Part shown: positions 11,108-23,156 of the stretch, one piece after another
Position numbering within the stretch: the stretch's first letter is position 1
Layout of the letters: each line of letters starts with the position of its first letter
Origin: Brachionus koreanus
Lineage: Eukaryota; Rotifera; Eurotatoria; Ploima; Brachionidae
Direction of reading: 5' to 3'
Assembly (NCBI GenBank): GCA_016987375.1
Contig: PJRA01000412.1
Coordinates: 1,295,671 to 1,325,637, forward strand
Length of the DNA: 29,967 nt
Program-made: the position numbers and the translations under genes
Notes under the pieces: model-generated
What the model was told of the DNA's origin: nothing
Database searches by the model: none
The model's input: the letters and a program-made list of their open reading frames with translations, nothing else

Positions 11108-14100
11108 CACACAATTACACACTGACAAACAGCTTTTTTTTTAATTGTATATTTGAATCTTAATCCGCTAAAAAAAAGCCATTTGTAAAAAGAACGCGTG
11201 TAGGTGTATAAACATAAATTAAGCAAATAGATGCATTAGATGCTATTAGTGGTGCTATTTACATTTTCCAATTTCCGTTTTGTCTTAACGAAGATTTCAA
11301 ATGTCATGTATTCAATATCCATCTAGCATATTTTAACTGACGTGGTCTAAATTTTTGAACTTGTTTAAATCAACTGATTTATTCATTAGCAACGTTTGTT
11401 TATTGTCCTCAACGAAACCATTGGAATAAATCAATAAAATTTAGATTAAAAAAAAATAAGATAGAATTTATTAAAATTAGCAGGTCATACGATTAAAGGT
11501 ATCTTAAGATTAAGATTTTGTTTTTTTTTCTATTGAGCTTTTTTGGTATCCAAAATCTTATTTTTAGTTATATAAATAAACAACTATTTTACAGCATTCT
11601 AGAATCTACTCGGGCTAAAAACAATTTTCTGAAGACCTAGAGTAAAATTATATTTTTTTTCTGAATCTAAATAAAATTTTTTGGCAATTTTTTAAGTTCA
11701 ATTAAAAATAATAGTAAAGGCGGATTTTTAAAATATTTTGGAATATCAGCTGTCATTGAAATCAAAATTCAAATTTTATTTAAGAGAGTTTGATCAAAAA
11801 GTCATAAAAATAAAATAAAATAAAAAAATTAACATTTTTATCGGACGTGTTCAAATGATATATCAAGAGATTTAATGTAAAAGCGATATTCTTTTCTAAA
11901 TTAAGTTTTGAAATAACCTCATGATTTTTAGTTACTTTTTAAGCTTAAATATAACTTTTTTTATGTTCAAAGAAAAATATGTCAGCATAATTTTACTTTT
12001 ATCACTTTTTATAAATTGTTAAATTTGTGTGTAATAATTATAAGTTAGAAGTTTAATGGTTTTTTTTAAGAGTACTTGAAATAGATTTAAATCAAGATTT
12101 AAACATTTACTATAGAATGAAAATTAATTTGTCAAAGGTTGGCATTAAAAAACAAAAACATTGCTTTGAATTACGCAAGATTCGAGATTAAATCTTGATA
12201 TTGCTTTTTTTTTTTAAATTATAATATAAATTTAAAACACCACAAAATTCAAAATAGCAACTAAAATAGAACGGTGAGTATCGTTGGATACTTATGGACC
12301 TAGCAGTATCTTGATTTTGACCGCTGGCATTAGAAAAAAAACGAGTTTGTCAAATAATTTTATTGAATAAATATTTTTTTTAAAGTAATTTTAATAAAAA
12401 CAAAGCTTATGAGGTCAGTTTATTGAATTGATTTAGGAAAAGTTTAATTGGGAAACCCAGTAAGCTTTTTTTATGACCAAAATGATGAAATATTTTTGTT
12501 TTTCGAAAATAAACAGCTTATGCCATATTTGCTTTTGAATTTAGCTTTCGAATTAGAAGACTCTTATCTAAATCATATATATTTAAAAAACATTTGTTAA
12601 ACTTTTTATTTTTCTCAATCTTGCAGTAATTCAAATTACGCCTATTAATCGAAGGTTAAATATTTAACTTAAAAAAATAAATACCTTATTATTTAAATTA
12701 AAATGATGAACATTTTGAATTTTAGGATTTTTTTTCGATATTTTTTATTTTTAATTTAAGTAATCATTTTTTAGGATTAATTTTTGATTTTGTAATTTTC
12801 TAAGGTCTCTTAGAAAATCTAGACTCAAGTCCTTATTTATCAGAGCCTAATCTCGTATAACCAAAAAATATTTATTTGCTAGCTTTTTTTAAGTGATAAA
12901 TAGCACCAAATAAAATAGCATTAGTCAATTTTTTGTATTTTAATGAAAATTTAAGATAAAAATTTTCGATGGCAACTTTAAATAAATAATCAAAAAGTTG
13001 AATTAAATTCAAAATTCGATTTTTTTAATTTGATACTAAAAAAGCTTACTGGATAAGAAAAATAGCATACGGTGTAACATATCAATATTTCTCTTCAATA
13101 ATTAGGTAAAACATAAGCCTTTACAAGTAGTCTACAAATAATTTCGAAAAGATAATGACCTAAGTCTGCTCTAAAATTTTAAAAATTTCAATAAGCAATC
13201 ATCTTCAAAATTTACATTTTTTTTTTCGTAAATTGATAAAAGTAACTTTAAAATCAGATAGCATTGACATTCTTAAACATTTAATTATTAGATAAGACGA
13301 ACACTAACACACATGTTTTATAATTATAAAATTAGAAAAAAAAATTTTTTGTTAAGAAACAAAAGACAGGTCGATTTGATAGATGCATAGATTAAATTTT
13401 TTTCTCATTCAAACTCTCAAAAGCAAGCAATCGATCTTGATACATGAATAAATTTTGATTGATCGCCAATAACTAGATACACGCCTAGTATTCGACATTA
13501 AATTTTAATTATTATAGATTGATCGGATGCAATTTATTTATTTATATTTTTTTTAAATATAAAAAAAAACAAAATTGTAAATTTATTTCCTATATTAGAC
13601 TTTGTACAATTATTATTCTAAAAATTAATAATTTTCTTTGGTAAAAGACTAATTAAGAATTTTAAGAGAAATTTTGTTTTTCTTAAGGATAAATTTGTTT
13701 TTATTTATCAAATAGGAGTTGAAACTGTGTACTTAAACTAGCTAATAAAATTTAACTATTTTATGAAAATTTTCTCAAATAAGAAAATAGTTCACTATGT
13801 TAGTAGCCATCACTTGCTACTTGATATATTTTTTCTAGGCTAATTTGGCCAAAAAGCCAATCTATTTTACAGACCCAAATAAAATCTGTTTTAAATTGTT
13901 TGAAATTTTTGCAAGTGCATCAAAGACAAATATTAATTTAGCCATTCTTGCACGCTAATTAAATCAGCTGATTTTTCAAAATAGAGCATTAGTTTTATCA
14001 AGCGCCTTAATTGGACCAAGTTTAAGTCTTGTCCCATTCAAAAGACGACCCTTGTTGGATAAAATTAGTCACACAATTAGAAAAAATTGGGTCCTTTAAA

Positions 14101-14160
14101 TAAACTATTGTATATTAGAAAAATTTTTCTTAAATTTTAGACTTGACTCGGCCTTTATTA

Positions 14161-14196
14161 ATGCCGATTATGAATTTTGATGAATTTAAAAAATGA
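14161..14196 (+). promoter_or_regulatory. Upstream ORF overlapping the Shroom start
   Basis: An ATG at 14161 opens an 11-codon frame, MPIMNFDEFKK, whose stop TGA overlaps the Shroom ATG at 14193 as ATGA. It lies within the exon that begins after the TTTTAG acceptor at 14140. It could reduce or gate translation of Shroom. The overlap is visible; the regulatory role is inference. Confidence 0.4.
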
Positions 14197-17100
14197 GAAA
14201 TTTGTATCAATCGCCGAGTCCGTCTATCAATCATCAACACTCTTATCCAGGAACGTCTCAAATTGAAACAGTTGAGAATCATGTCAACCACACTTCGCCA
14301 AAAATAATCCAAGTTCATCACAGAAACGCTAACTCGCCATCAACATGCTTCGTCAACAAACAAGCGTTCTTTCAAACTCATCAGTCTCCGAAAATAAAGT
14401 CAATAATACAAGCTAGTGGATACTTAAACCATAGTTCAACAGAGCTGGTCAAACCACCAGTGCCCAGAGCGTTCAAGCTTTCTTCTTCTTCAGTATCTTC
14501 GGGCTTTGCTAATCAAGATTTACAAAATCAAGAATGTAATATTAAACCAAGCTCAATTCTAAGAACGAAAAACACATCTCCTTTGATTGTAAACTCTTGC
14601 TCATCTTCATCCAGCTCGTCATCTTCTTCACCTATTCTCAAAAATATGGAACATCAAAATGAACGTTTTTTCGATTCAAATACTTTGTACAAAAAAGAAC
14701 TTAAACAAAAACAACGTGACATTTTATCTACTTCAATTACTTCTGGGAGTAAAAATGCTCCTGAACTTTCACCTCAAAAGACCCCTCAAGCGCAACTGCA
14801 GCTTCAAAAGCTTCAACAATCCATTATGAAACATGAATTAGAGCGGCAAATTTGTGAAATGAGTCAATCGCATTTTCAATCGGGTAAGTGAATAGGAATT
14901 ATCACTATTAGATCGTTAACTAAAGACGCATATCAATTTTTTTCAATTATTATAAGCCTCGCAGGTAAAATGAAAAATTAACGACAAAATAATTAAAGGA
15001 TAAAAACAGAAGAATATCTAAATCAATTTAATCTTAAAAAATTCTAGATACTTAAATAAATAATGATAATTCATGACCTTTAAACCTCAGTTAAAAATGA
15101 ATAATTTCTTTTTAAAAATTTAATTTTTGATTTTCATTCTATATTTGATCTGTCTTTAGCCTCTGGTCAAATCTCACGTGTACTTTTTTAGAAAATTTTT
15201 CACACTTTATTCAATGCTTACGAAATTAAATTTTTCAGTGAAATGTTTTTTAAAAAACATTTAAATTTTTTATAACTTCTTATTTCTATAACGAACAACA
15301 GTACAGTTCAACCTTATTAGTAAGTAATTTTTTTTTTGCAAAATGCTTTATTAAATTCTTTAAAATTTTTTGTTTCATTTTAAATATCTATTCTATATTT
15401 AATTCCAATATTATTTTTTTTCTTTAAAGAGCATTCGCTCGAAAAAAATCAACAAATTAATAATTACCAAGCTTAATATCTTTCAGATAAATAAAAATCA
15501 TAATAACTAAACTGAAATCATATAAAAAAATCTAATAGTAAAATTTAAAAAATTAAATAGGTGAATTGAAAAAAGAAAAACATATGGTCAGCAAATAAGA
15601 TAAAATTCTAGTTTCAGATATACGATCGTTTCTCAAAAGACTAGCATTCTAAAAAGATAAAAATCTTAGGAATTTTTTTTAAATACTGCATTTTTTTTTC
15701 AATTAAGAAAATTTTAATAAAATAAAAAAAAACATAAAATTTTATATTTTTAAGCGAATTCTCTATTTCATTACTTAAAAAAGCGCCGCTTAGATCATTA
15801 CTGCTTGGATCGATACCTTAAAAGGTTTTGCTTAATATCAATAATTTCCAAATTCCAAAAATAGACATAATCTTTGGCATACTTTTTAGTAACAAAAAAA
15901 TACATAATTAAAATTTAAATTTTGCAAAGAATTTTTAATAATTATTTTTGTAAAAAGAAATTAATTTTTTATCATGTAAATCATATTCTATTCTAAAATG
16001 ATTATTGAAAAGAATTGAAATAAAAAATAGCATAGATAATTTTCACCATTGCTAAAATAAAGAATATTTGGTTATTTTTTCAAAATAAACTACGGCAAGG
16101 ATTAAAATGATAGTCTAATAATTTTATTTCATTCACTTTGAATAATCAATTTCAGAGTTATTTTGAGACCTAAAGAAAAATAAATGTTTAAAACTAAATG
16201 TTCCAGTTTTTCTTTATTTAAAATATTAACAATACCAAAGAAATTAAAAATTAAATTTTCAAAAAGATTTAATTTTTGTTAATTTTTATTTGAAAGATGA
16301 AAATTTGACACAGAATTTGAGTCGCAATGAAAAACGATCAACACTGCCCCATAACTTAAATTCACTGAATCAATCTCCGACATCAAACAATAAAGTTTTG
16401 AATTTGTTTAGCAATCTCCTTAATCGAAACAAATCAGAACCAAACTATTTGAGCATCAAGAATTTAAAACGAGCTTCATCGTCAAGTCAATTCAACAAGT
16501 CGAAGCTAAACGAGTCGACTAGTTCGACCAGTCCGAAGTCTGCCGACTCCAAGGTAGACACCAAGACTTCACTTAGCTCTTTGTTCAAAGTAAATAAAAG
16601 CGGCGAAAAAATGCGTCGTAGTTTCGACGATGTGGCACGATATAATACAGAGAATCAAAGTGAAGCATTTATTAATTTGGACCACACAAAATATGAGAAT
16701 ACGGCATTTTCAACCAAAAATAATGGTCTCATTTTTCTACCGCAAAAAACAAATTTAGAAAACTATGAAAATTTAGAGAATTTAGAAAATTACGACACCG
16801 GTTCGACTAGCATATGCAATTCAAATAGTTCCTATTCACCTAAAGTAACAGAACATGCCACAAAGCCCAGTGACGAAATACTAAAGCGTATTAATTCGTT
16901 GACTAAGAGCAACGATGAATCGAATGCGTTTGATAATATTGTCTATAGTTATGTTGACAATATTCGTCATCATTCGAAGCGGCTATCCGAAATAAACTTA
17001 TTTCAATCGAACGCTATAGCTGCAGCAAGCGCAGCCGCAGCTGCTGCTGTATCGAGTTTAAATGAGCAAAATAGTCACTTGGCAAACAGTAATGGACTTT

Positions 17101-19926
17101 CATGTTCTTCAGGCTCGAGCTCGTCTAATTCATTCCATTCACCTAAATCAGTAGACACTGTAGTAAATTCTTTTTCGAATGTGATGACTCTGCGCGAAAA
17201 ATTTGAGAGTATAGGCTCCGAAAGTCCCAAGTCGTCATTAAAATCAATTTCGATTAAATCGGACAATCTAAGTGTCAACACAAGTGTATCAAATGGCATT
17301 AAGAATAATCTCAACTCGCCTGCTTTATCCTCAGTCTCGTCGGCCTCGTCTAGATCGAGTGCCATCTCGGGCTCTCTCTCATCGGGCTCTTTTTCCAAGG
17401 AAGCCCAAAATCACCATAATGACATAGTTGAAGAAAACGAATTTAGAATCAATAGTGTGGAAAAAAATAAAAAAAATGAACTCAATATTGTAAAAAATAA
17501 AATAATTTTTAATTATTACTTTGAATTTTACAGATTTAACTTGTCGGCTGATGATCCTGAGAACGAAAAATTTAAACTAGAGCTAGAAAATATACGGAGC
17601 CTTAATCAAAAATTGCTATCTAACTATGACAAGACACTTGCCGATTTTATAAATAATTTTTATCCCAATAATGTTTTTCTAAAAAATGTTTTAGACCCTA
17701 TTTTAGCTGACTCATTGTCAACATATTCATCTAATTCATCTTTATTTAATTTTAAATTTACTATCGAGTTCTTCAAGCCTATTTTAACGGCTGCCAAAAT
17801 GAATGTCTTGCCTTCTTGTTCGACAAATTTTAATGCAGAAAGCTATAAGATGATTAATGAACGAAATGAGTCCAATCTAGAAGAGAAGTTTTTAAACGAA
17901 TTAAATTTAAATCTGTATGCGTTCAATTGCAGCTCATATAGTCAGTTATTTAAAGAATTAGAACAGAAGCTAAATGTTTGTATGGCTGATAACATAAAAA
18001 GAAACGATTACGACATTCTTAGAACAAAGTTGATACTTTTTGTTCTGTATAAATTAGAGTATTTTAATGATGAAATAAGAATTGTGCAGAGAGCCATTGA
18101 ACTAAATGACAAACTCGGTGTTAAGGTAAATTAAAAAGTTTTAAATAATTTAAAAAGAATTTATAAATATTTTTAAATCATTTATTTTTAATAAAATATA
18201 CTAAAATAGGAAGAAAAATGATATTTTATGAATCAAAAATATCATTTAATACCGAATATATATAATTTTTTATAATTTTAATTTATTAGCTTTAAAAATA
18301 CTAAAAATTCAAATATTTTTTAACAGAAAATTCGCAAATTTTAATTATTAGAAAAGTTAATTTTGAATTAATTTGTTAATGGAATAATAATAATGAATTT
18401 TGACGCTAAATAAATCTAATTTTTCTTTTTAACTCTTTGATTTTGGCATTGTGAATTTTGGAACAAAAAACAAAAACAAAAATTTAAAATTAAAATAANN
18501 NNNNNNNNNNNNNNNNNNNNNNNNNNNNNNNNNNNNNNNNNNNNNNNNNNNNNNNNNNNNNNNNNNNNNNNNNNNNNNNNNNNNNNNNNNNNNNNNNNNN
18601 NNNNNNNNNNNNNNNNNNNNNNNNNNNNNNNNNNNNNNNNNNNNNNNNNNNNNNNNNNNNNNNNNNNNNNNNNNNNNNNNNNNNNNNNNNNNNNNNNNNN
18701 NNNNNNNNNNNNNNNNNNNNNNNNNNNNNNNNNNNNNNNNNNNNNNNNNNNNNNNNNNNNNNNNNNNNNNNNNNNNNNNNNNNNNNNNNNNNNNNNNNNN
18801 NNNNNNNNNNNNNNNNNNNNNNNNNNNNNNNNNNNNNNNNNNNNNNNNNNNNNNNNNNNNNNNNNNNNNNNNNNNNNNNNNNNNNNNNNNNNNNNNNNNN
18901 NNNNNNNNNNNNNNNNNNNNACTGCGATTAAAAAAAATCAACTTAAATTACGAAAAAATTTTTTTTTTATTTTTTATTCGTTTTAAATGCAGAGGTAATA
19001 TGGTCACGGTCATTGAAATAAATCTAATTTTGGTCGGGTCCAAAGAAAATTTGGTAATTTACTATAAATAAGTGAATTCATTTTTCAGGTATTGAATTTG
19101 TTTATTATATGTAAAATTTTTTCAAATTAAAGACAGAATTTTTCATATTAAACACTTTGACATTCAAGACAAATTTTAGCATTTTTTAGAACACCTCTGA
19201 TTATTTATCATCTTTTAAAAACAAAATTAAAAAAAAAACTATTTTTAAATATTGATTTGCTTGTACTCGTGATTAATTAAAAAAATCCAAATTTTTTTAA
19301 ATTCAAAATTAATTCAATTTTAAATTTATTTATATTTTAAGATTCAAAAAGAGTTGGAGAATGAATCAAACATGTCATCATTGGAAATGGAAAAATTCAA
19401 GCTCCTTGTTAATGAATCTGATGTACTTACGAATCTTTTATTGAAATTGTGTAATAAAATAGCGCAAACGGAAAATACCATTCAAATAATGCAATTAGTT
19501 GATTTAAATTCTAATTTAGTAAGTGAAGCAGAGACCTTAGAAAGCAAGTTAGCATGCGAAGAAGTTGTAAGTAGCTTTTTGATTGATAGATAAATTTTTT
19601 TTCTATATCAATTTTTAAAGGAAATGCTTAAACAAGAATTAAATCAAATTTATCGTAAAAAAGAAGAGGCTTTGTATTTAAAAAACGGAATTGATAAAAG
19701 AGCGGTGATAGTCATGGAAATTTTATCAAAGTAAAATTTAAAAGAAAAAAAAAAGCATTTTATTTTATTAAAATTTCTTAGATATAAAAGCCGTGAGAAA
19801 TTAGATGAATTCGAAAAATTTCTTAATTCAAAAATTGTAAACGCACTTAAACAACGACACTTAAATGATCATATTGAATTGGCTCAAATACAATTAAAAA
19901 TTCTAAATGACTTAAAGTTTAACTAA
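14193..19926 (+). CDS. Shroom: Shroom family protein with ASD2 domain
   Basis: Five exons, 14193-14883, 16297-18125, 19342-19566, 19621-19730 and 19782-19926, join in phase to 999 residues. The first 800 or so are low-complexity and rich in Ser, Asn and Gln, with a serine run near residue 140, a LENYENLENLENYD repeat and an alanine run at about 470-482. The last 190 or so residues match the Apx/Shroom domain ASD2: KLEYFNDEIRIVQ, then KFKLLVNESDVLTNLLLKLC followed by NKIAQTENTIQ, then LNDHIELAQIQLKILNDL, the coiled-coil pattern of vertebrate and fly Shroom. ASD2 binds Rho kinase and recruits it to apical actomyosin for apical constriction. No PDZ domain is present, and I do not recognise an ASD1 actin-binding motif. 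The chosen ATG is the first in its frame after the acceptor at 14140, because TGA stops lie just before it. Intron 2 contains the assembly gap, but flanking phases (0 and 0) and the domain continue across it. An additional exon in the gap is possible. Confidence 0.85.
14884..16296 (+). other. Shroom intron 1
   Basis: A 1.4 kb AT-rich intron with a strong GTAAGT donor and a GAAAG acceptor, phase 1. It is far longer than most other introns in the window. Nothing coding was seen inside. Confidence 0.7.
18126..19341 (+). other. Shroom intron 2 with assembly gap
   Basis: An AT-rich intron from the GTAAAT donor to the TTTTAAG acceptor, containing 422 N at 18499-18920. The apparent minus-strand open frame over the gap is an artefact of N. 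Confidence 0.65.
18499..18920. other. Assembly gap (422 N)
   Basis: A continuous run of N. It lies inside intron 2 of Shroom, so a missing exon or inserted repeat cannot be excluded. Confidence 0.99.
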
Positions 19927-21519
19927 GTTATATTTTTTAATTTTTTGTTACTAGAATTATTCATTGTTTTTTTTATCTTTTTTTTTAGAAATTATTTTTG
20001 ACCTTAAACTACTACTAAAATCGATTTTTTATAATTTTTCAAATCGAATTGTTTTTCAAATTTATAATTATAAACATCAAATTTGATCGTCTGTAAATTA
20101 GAATAATGTTTAGTTTTTTTACAATAAAATTTAATCATTTATATATCTATTTTATGTTTTTGTGATTTTGTACTTGCTGAACTAGAACGAAGAAAATTAA
20201 TTTATTTCATGAAATGTTAAATCCTTAATGGATGAACATCTTCCAACTTGTTTATTAATTAAAATTTTGTTGTATCTTATGATAAATTGGTTAGTAATTA
20301 ATTATACACATTCTTCATAATAACCATCCAAAAATTAGTTTTTAAGTATTATTTATTAAAAAAAATTTATTCCCGAGAAATCTTTATTCATATCAAGGAA
20401 AACATGTTAGATAATTTCTTTTTTAAATCTGCAAATCTATGCATGTGTAATTATGCAGAAAGTATGAAGATGATTTAACATGTCATGCCAGTTTACTAAA
20501 AAAATTCTCAAAATAAAATCTTTAATTAATTAAAAATTTTTTGATTTATTTTTTGAGAATGATAATTTCATTTTGATCAGAAACTTTAATTTACCAACCT
20601 TTCCAGCTTTTGAGCTAATAACAGAAACATAAAAAAAACCCGCAAAGGAGAAGGAAAATGCATTTATTTGAAGACCGTATTAGGATCTGGAAGACCAAGA
20701 CTTGGAGATTAATGTAAAGTCAGAAGTGAAGCAACTCAGCAAAAAAACTAAAAAAAGCAATTGAGATTTTTTGGGTGCATTCAATAATTAGGAATAATTG
20801 ATTAATGAACTGTTTTTTAAAAGCTTAAAATATTTTAATTTTTATTGGCATTTTTTTTTGTTTTAATCAATATTCAATATTTTATATTATATAAATTTTT
20901 TTTTTAATTTCTCTTTGAGTTTTTGACTATAAAACAAATAGATAAAATACTAAATTAAATATAAAAATCACAAATAATTCCTTACATTACAATTTACATT
21001 TTCTTAATTTAATCAAATTAAAGAATTAAGATAATTAATATATTTTAGAAAGTAATAATTTGATTCTGGTAATTAAGGAGATGAACGAATCTTAAAGAAT
21101 TTAAAATTTCATTCTTGAGATTCTTGAAAGAAAAGTTACCTGACTTATTTTTCTTTCTTTTACGATTTAAAACTTAACACACAAATTTTTTGTTATTAAA
21201 CTACAAATTATTTAAATCAAAAAGCTTACTTGCATAACATTTTTATTAAATAGTGATCTCTGAATCGGCAAAAATTTTGTCCTTTTAATTCTTAGAAATA
21301 TTTTTTCATAATTTTCAATATTTAAAATTTTATGAAATGTATTGCTTAATAATATATCAATATAATTAATATTTTAATTGAAATCTCAGTTTTTTTTGGA
21401 CACTTAGTCAAATTTTTCGATTTAAACAGGAAAAAAAAATTTATTTTGAAATTAAGTAGTTTGTTAAGTCAATTTTTCTTGAATTAAATTTTGTAAATAA
21501 AGGAAAAAAATTATTTTAG
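19927..21519. other. Intergenic region between Shroom and CDK7
   Basis: An AT-rich spacer between two plus-strand genes. AATAAA at about 20123 may be the Shroom polyadenylation signal. The only distinct content is a less A/T-rich patch near 20640-20790, described separately as a possible LINE relic. Confidence 0.55.
20640..20795 (+). mobile_element. Possible relic of a LINE reverse transcriptase C-terminus
   Basis: A less A/T-rich island. Read across frames on the plus strand it gives pieces such as GSGRPRLGD, then NVKSEVKQLSKKTKK and DFLGAFNN, separated by shifts and a stop. The order resembles the GRPKxTWRRT...E.KxL...WR.FV.AL tail of many LINE polyproteins. It is badly decayed and the match is by eye only. 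Confidence 0.3.
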
Positions 21520-21536
21520 GATAATTTTTTAAAAAA

Positions 21537-22940
21537 ATGCAAGCGGCAAAATCTAAGCGTTATGAAAAGATGAATTTTTTGGGCGAAGGTCAGTTTGCCA
21601 CAGTTTACAAAGCAAGAGATAAGGAAACTGGAACTATTGTAGCCATAAAAAAGGTTTGATTAAAAATTTAAAAAACAATGATTCAAATTTTTTTATTCTA
21701 AAGATTAAATTCGGTAATAGAGTCGAAGCTGCTGATGGAATAAATAGAACTGCTTTAAGAGAAATTAAACTCTTGAAAGAATTGGGGCACATTAATATAA
21801 TTAGAGTGATTTAAACCTGAAATTTGAATTTTTCACTAAAATAATTTTTAGCTATATGATGTATTTGGCCAGGGATCAAATGTTAGTTTAGTTTATGACT
21901 TCATGGTAACTGATTTAGAAGAAATTATTCGTGATCGTGAAAATATTGTTCTTTCTCCCGCAGACATAAAATCGTTCATGATAATGATGCTATGCGGGCT
22001 CGAATACTTACACGCCAATTGGATTTTGCACAGAGTAATATCATTTGACCTAAACCAACCTTATTAAAGTAAAAAATTAAGGATTTAAAACCTAACAATT
22101 TGTTAATGGATGAAAGAGGGGTCCTAAAAATTGGTGATTTTGGTTTAGCAAAATATTATGGATCTCCAAATAGAGAAATGACACATCAAGTGGTCACCAG
22201 ATGGTATAGAGCTCCCGAACTTCTTTTTGGATCAAAAATTTATGCTACTGGAATAGACATATGGGTAAATCTTTAAAAATATTAAATTAATTTTATTTCT
22301 TTCTTTAAATATATCAAGGCGATAGGATGTATTTTTGCTGAATTACTGAGAAGAGTATTTTTTTATAAATTTTTTTTTCAATATAACTTTATTTCATTAA
22401 GGAACCATTACTACCGGGAAATACCGATTTAGATCAATTAGTTAGAATATTTGATATATTTGGAACCCCAAATGAAACTAATTGGCCGGTAAAAATTATT
22501 TCTCTGAAATTTATATATATATATATATATATATTTAAAAAAAACAAGATAGAATGCCAAATTACTACCCGATTTTGTTGAATTTAAAGTATGCTATCCA
22601 AAACCTTTGAAAATGATTTTTAGTGCCGCAACTCCGGATGTAATATTTGTATTAGAACAAATGCTTTGCTTGAACCCATTAAAAAGAGCAACTTGTAAAG
22701 AAGTGATTAAATTTTAAATTTTTTTATCAAATATATGTTAATATTTTTGTTTGACAGGCTTTGTTAATGCCTTATTTTAGTAATGCGCCTGGACCTACTT
22801 TACCAGAAGATTTGCCCCAACCACAAAGTGTTCTCGATCGTATTAAAAGCAAATCTGATGCTTTAACAAGAAATCCTTCAAAAAGAAAGCTCTCAGATGA
22901 AACAACAAGTCTGAATTATTTGTCTTTTCAATTAAAATAG
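21537..22940 (+). CDS. CDK7: Cyclin-dependent kinase 7 (CAK / TFIIH kinase)
   Basis: Eight exons, 21537-21653, 21704-21805, 21852-22034, 22082-22264, 22319-22354, 22402-22488, 22553-22702 and 22758-22940, all join in phase 0 to 346 residues, the same length as human CDK7. The start reads [20 protein letters not shown], matching the CDK7 glycine loop. Then come VAIKK (catalytic lysine), [11 protein letters not shown] (the cyclin-binding helix region, NRTALREI in CDK7), HRDLKPNN split by an intron, the DFG motif, and the T-loop [20 protein letters not shown]. The last keeps both the SPN serine and the TH threonine that are phosphorylated in animal CDK7. With cyclin H and MAT1 it activates cell-cycle CDKs and, in TFIIH, phosphorylates the RNA polymerase II tail. 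The C-terminus has the Lys/Arg-rich patch expected (NPSKRKLSD). A TTTTAG acceptor ends 17 bases before the ATG. It faces PYM tail to tail, 216 bases apart. Confidence 0.96.
22512..22534. repeat. (TA)n microsatellite in CDK7 intron 6
   Basis: About eleven TA units inside a 64-base intron. Length variation here would change intron size but not the protein. Confidence 0.9.
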
Positions 22941-23116
22941 AGATTAATATTTTTTTTAAAGGCTTAAAAAAACGATTAAATTTTTGATCAACATGAATCA
23001 TTAATGAACTGAATTAATTTTGTAGAATATTTATTAAATTAAAAAGATATTTCATTTTTGCTTATTAAACAAGATATTTTTTTTTGAAACAAAAATCACA
23101 AAAACAAAATTCGAAA

Positions 23117-23126
23117 TTTTTATTTA
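23117..23126 (-). terminator. Likely PYM polyadenylation signal
   Basis: TTTATT on the plus strand reads AATAAA on the minus strand about 35 bases past the PYM stop. It lies in the short space shared with the CDK7 3' end. Confidence 0.45.
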
Positions 23127-23156
23127 GAATAAAAATTTTTAAATTTAAACCATTGA

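Larger units (their letters stand above)
5119..14140. other. Roughly 9 kb non-coding region, possibly upstream region or 5' intron of Shroom
   Basis: Almost unbroken A/T-rich sequence. The longer open frames here (for example 5557-5754 plus and 10299-10670 minus) have AT-driven composition, mainly Phe, Leu, Ile, Lys and Asn, and no domain. Items noted separately are a hairpin at 6244-6296, a 25-residue ORF at 7954-8031 and a TATA/initiator pair at 11076-11107. Simple repeats include (TA)n near 8588-8604 and a GTT run near 10421-10433. No tRNA, rRNA or transposon protein was seen. Confidence 0.55.

Noticed and set aside
5119..14140. tRNA or rRNA genes in the long empty region
   Set aside because: No cloverleaf-compatible G/C-rich segments or T-loop GTTCNANNC patterns in suitable context were found by eye.
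17075..17398. Minus-strand 107-residue acidic frame
   Set aside because: Antisense of the Ser-rich Shroom coding exon; the Glu/Asp bias is the mirror of serine codons.
17495..17538. Possible 44-base intron inside Shroom exon 2 ending at TTTTACAG
   Set aside because: Removing it shifts the frame, and no GT donor in the needed phase exists nearby, while the continuous frame is open and leads correctly into ASD2. I keep it as exon, although the A/T-rich peptide there is odd.
18429..18941. Minus-strand open frame over the gap
   Set aside because: Most of it is unknown bases; the frame exists only because N carries no stop.
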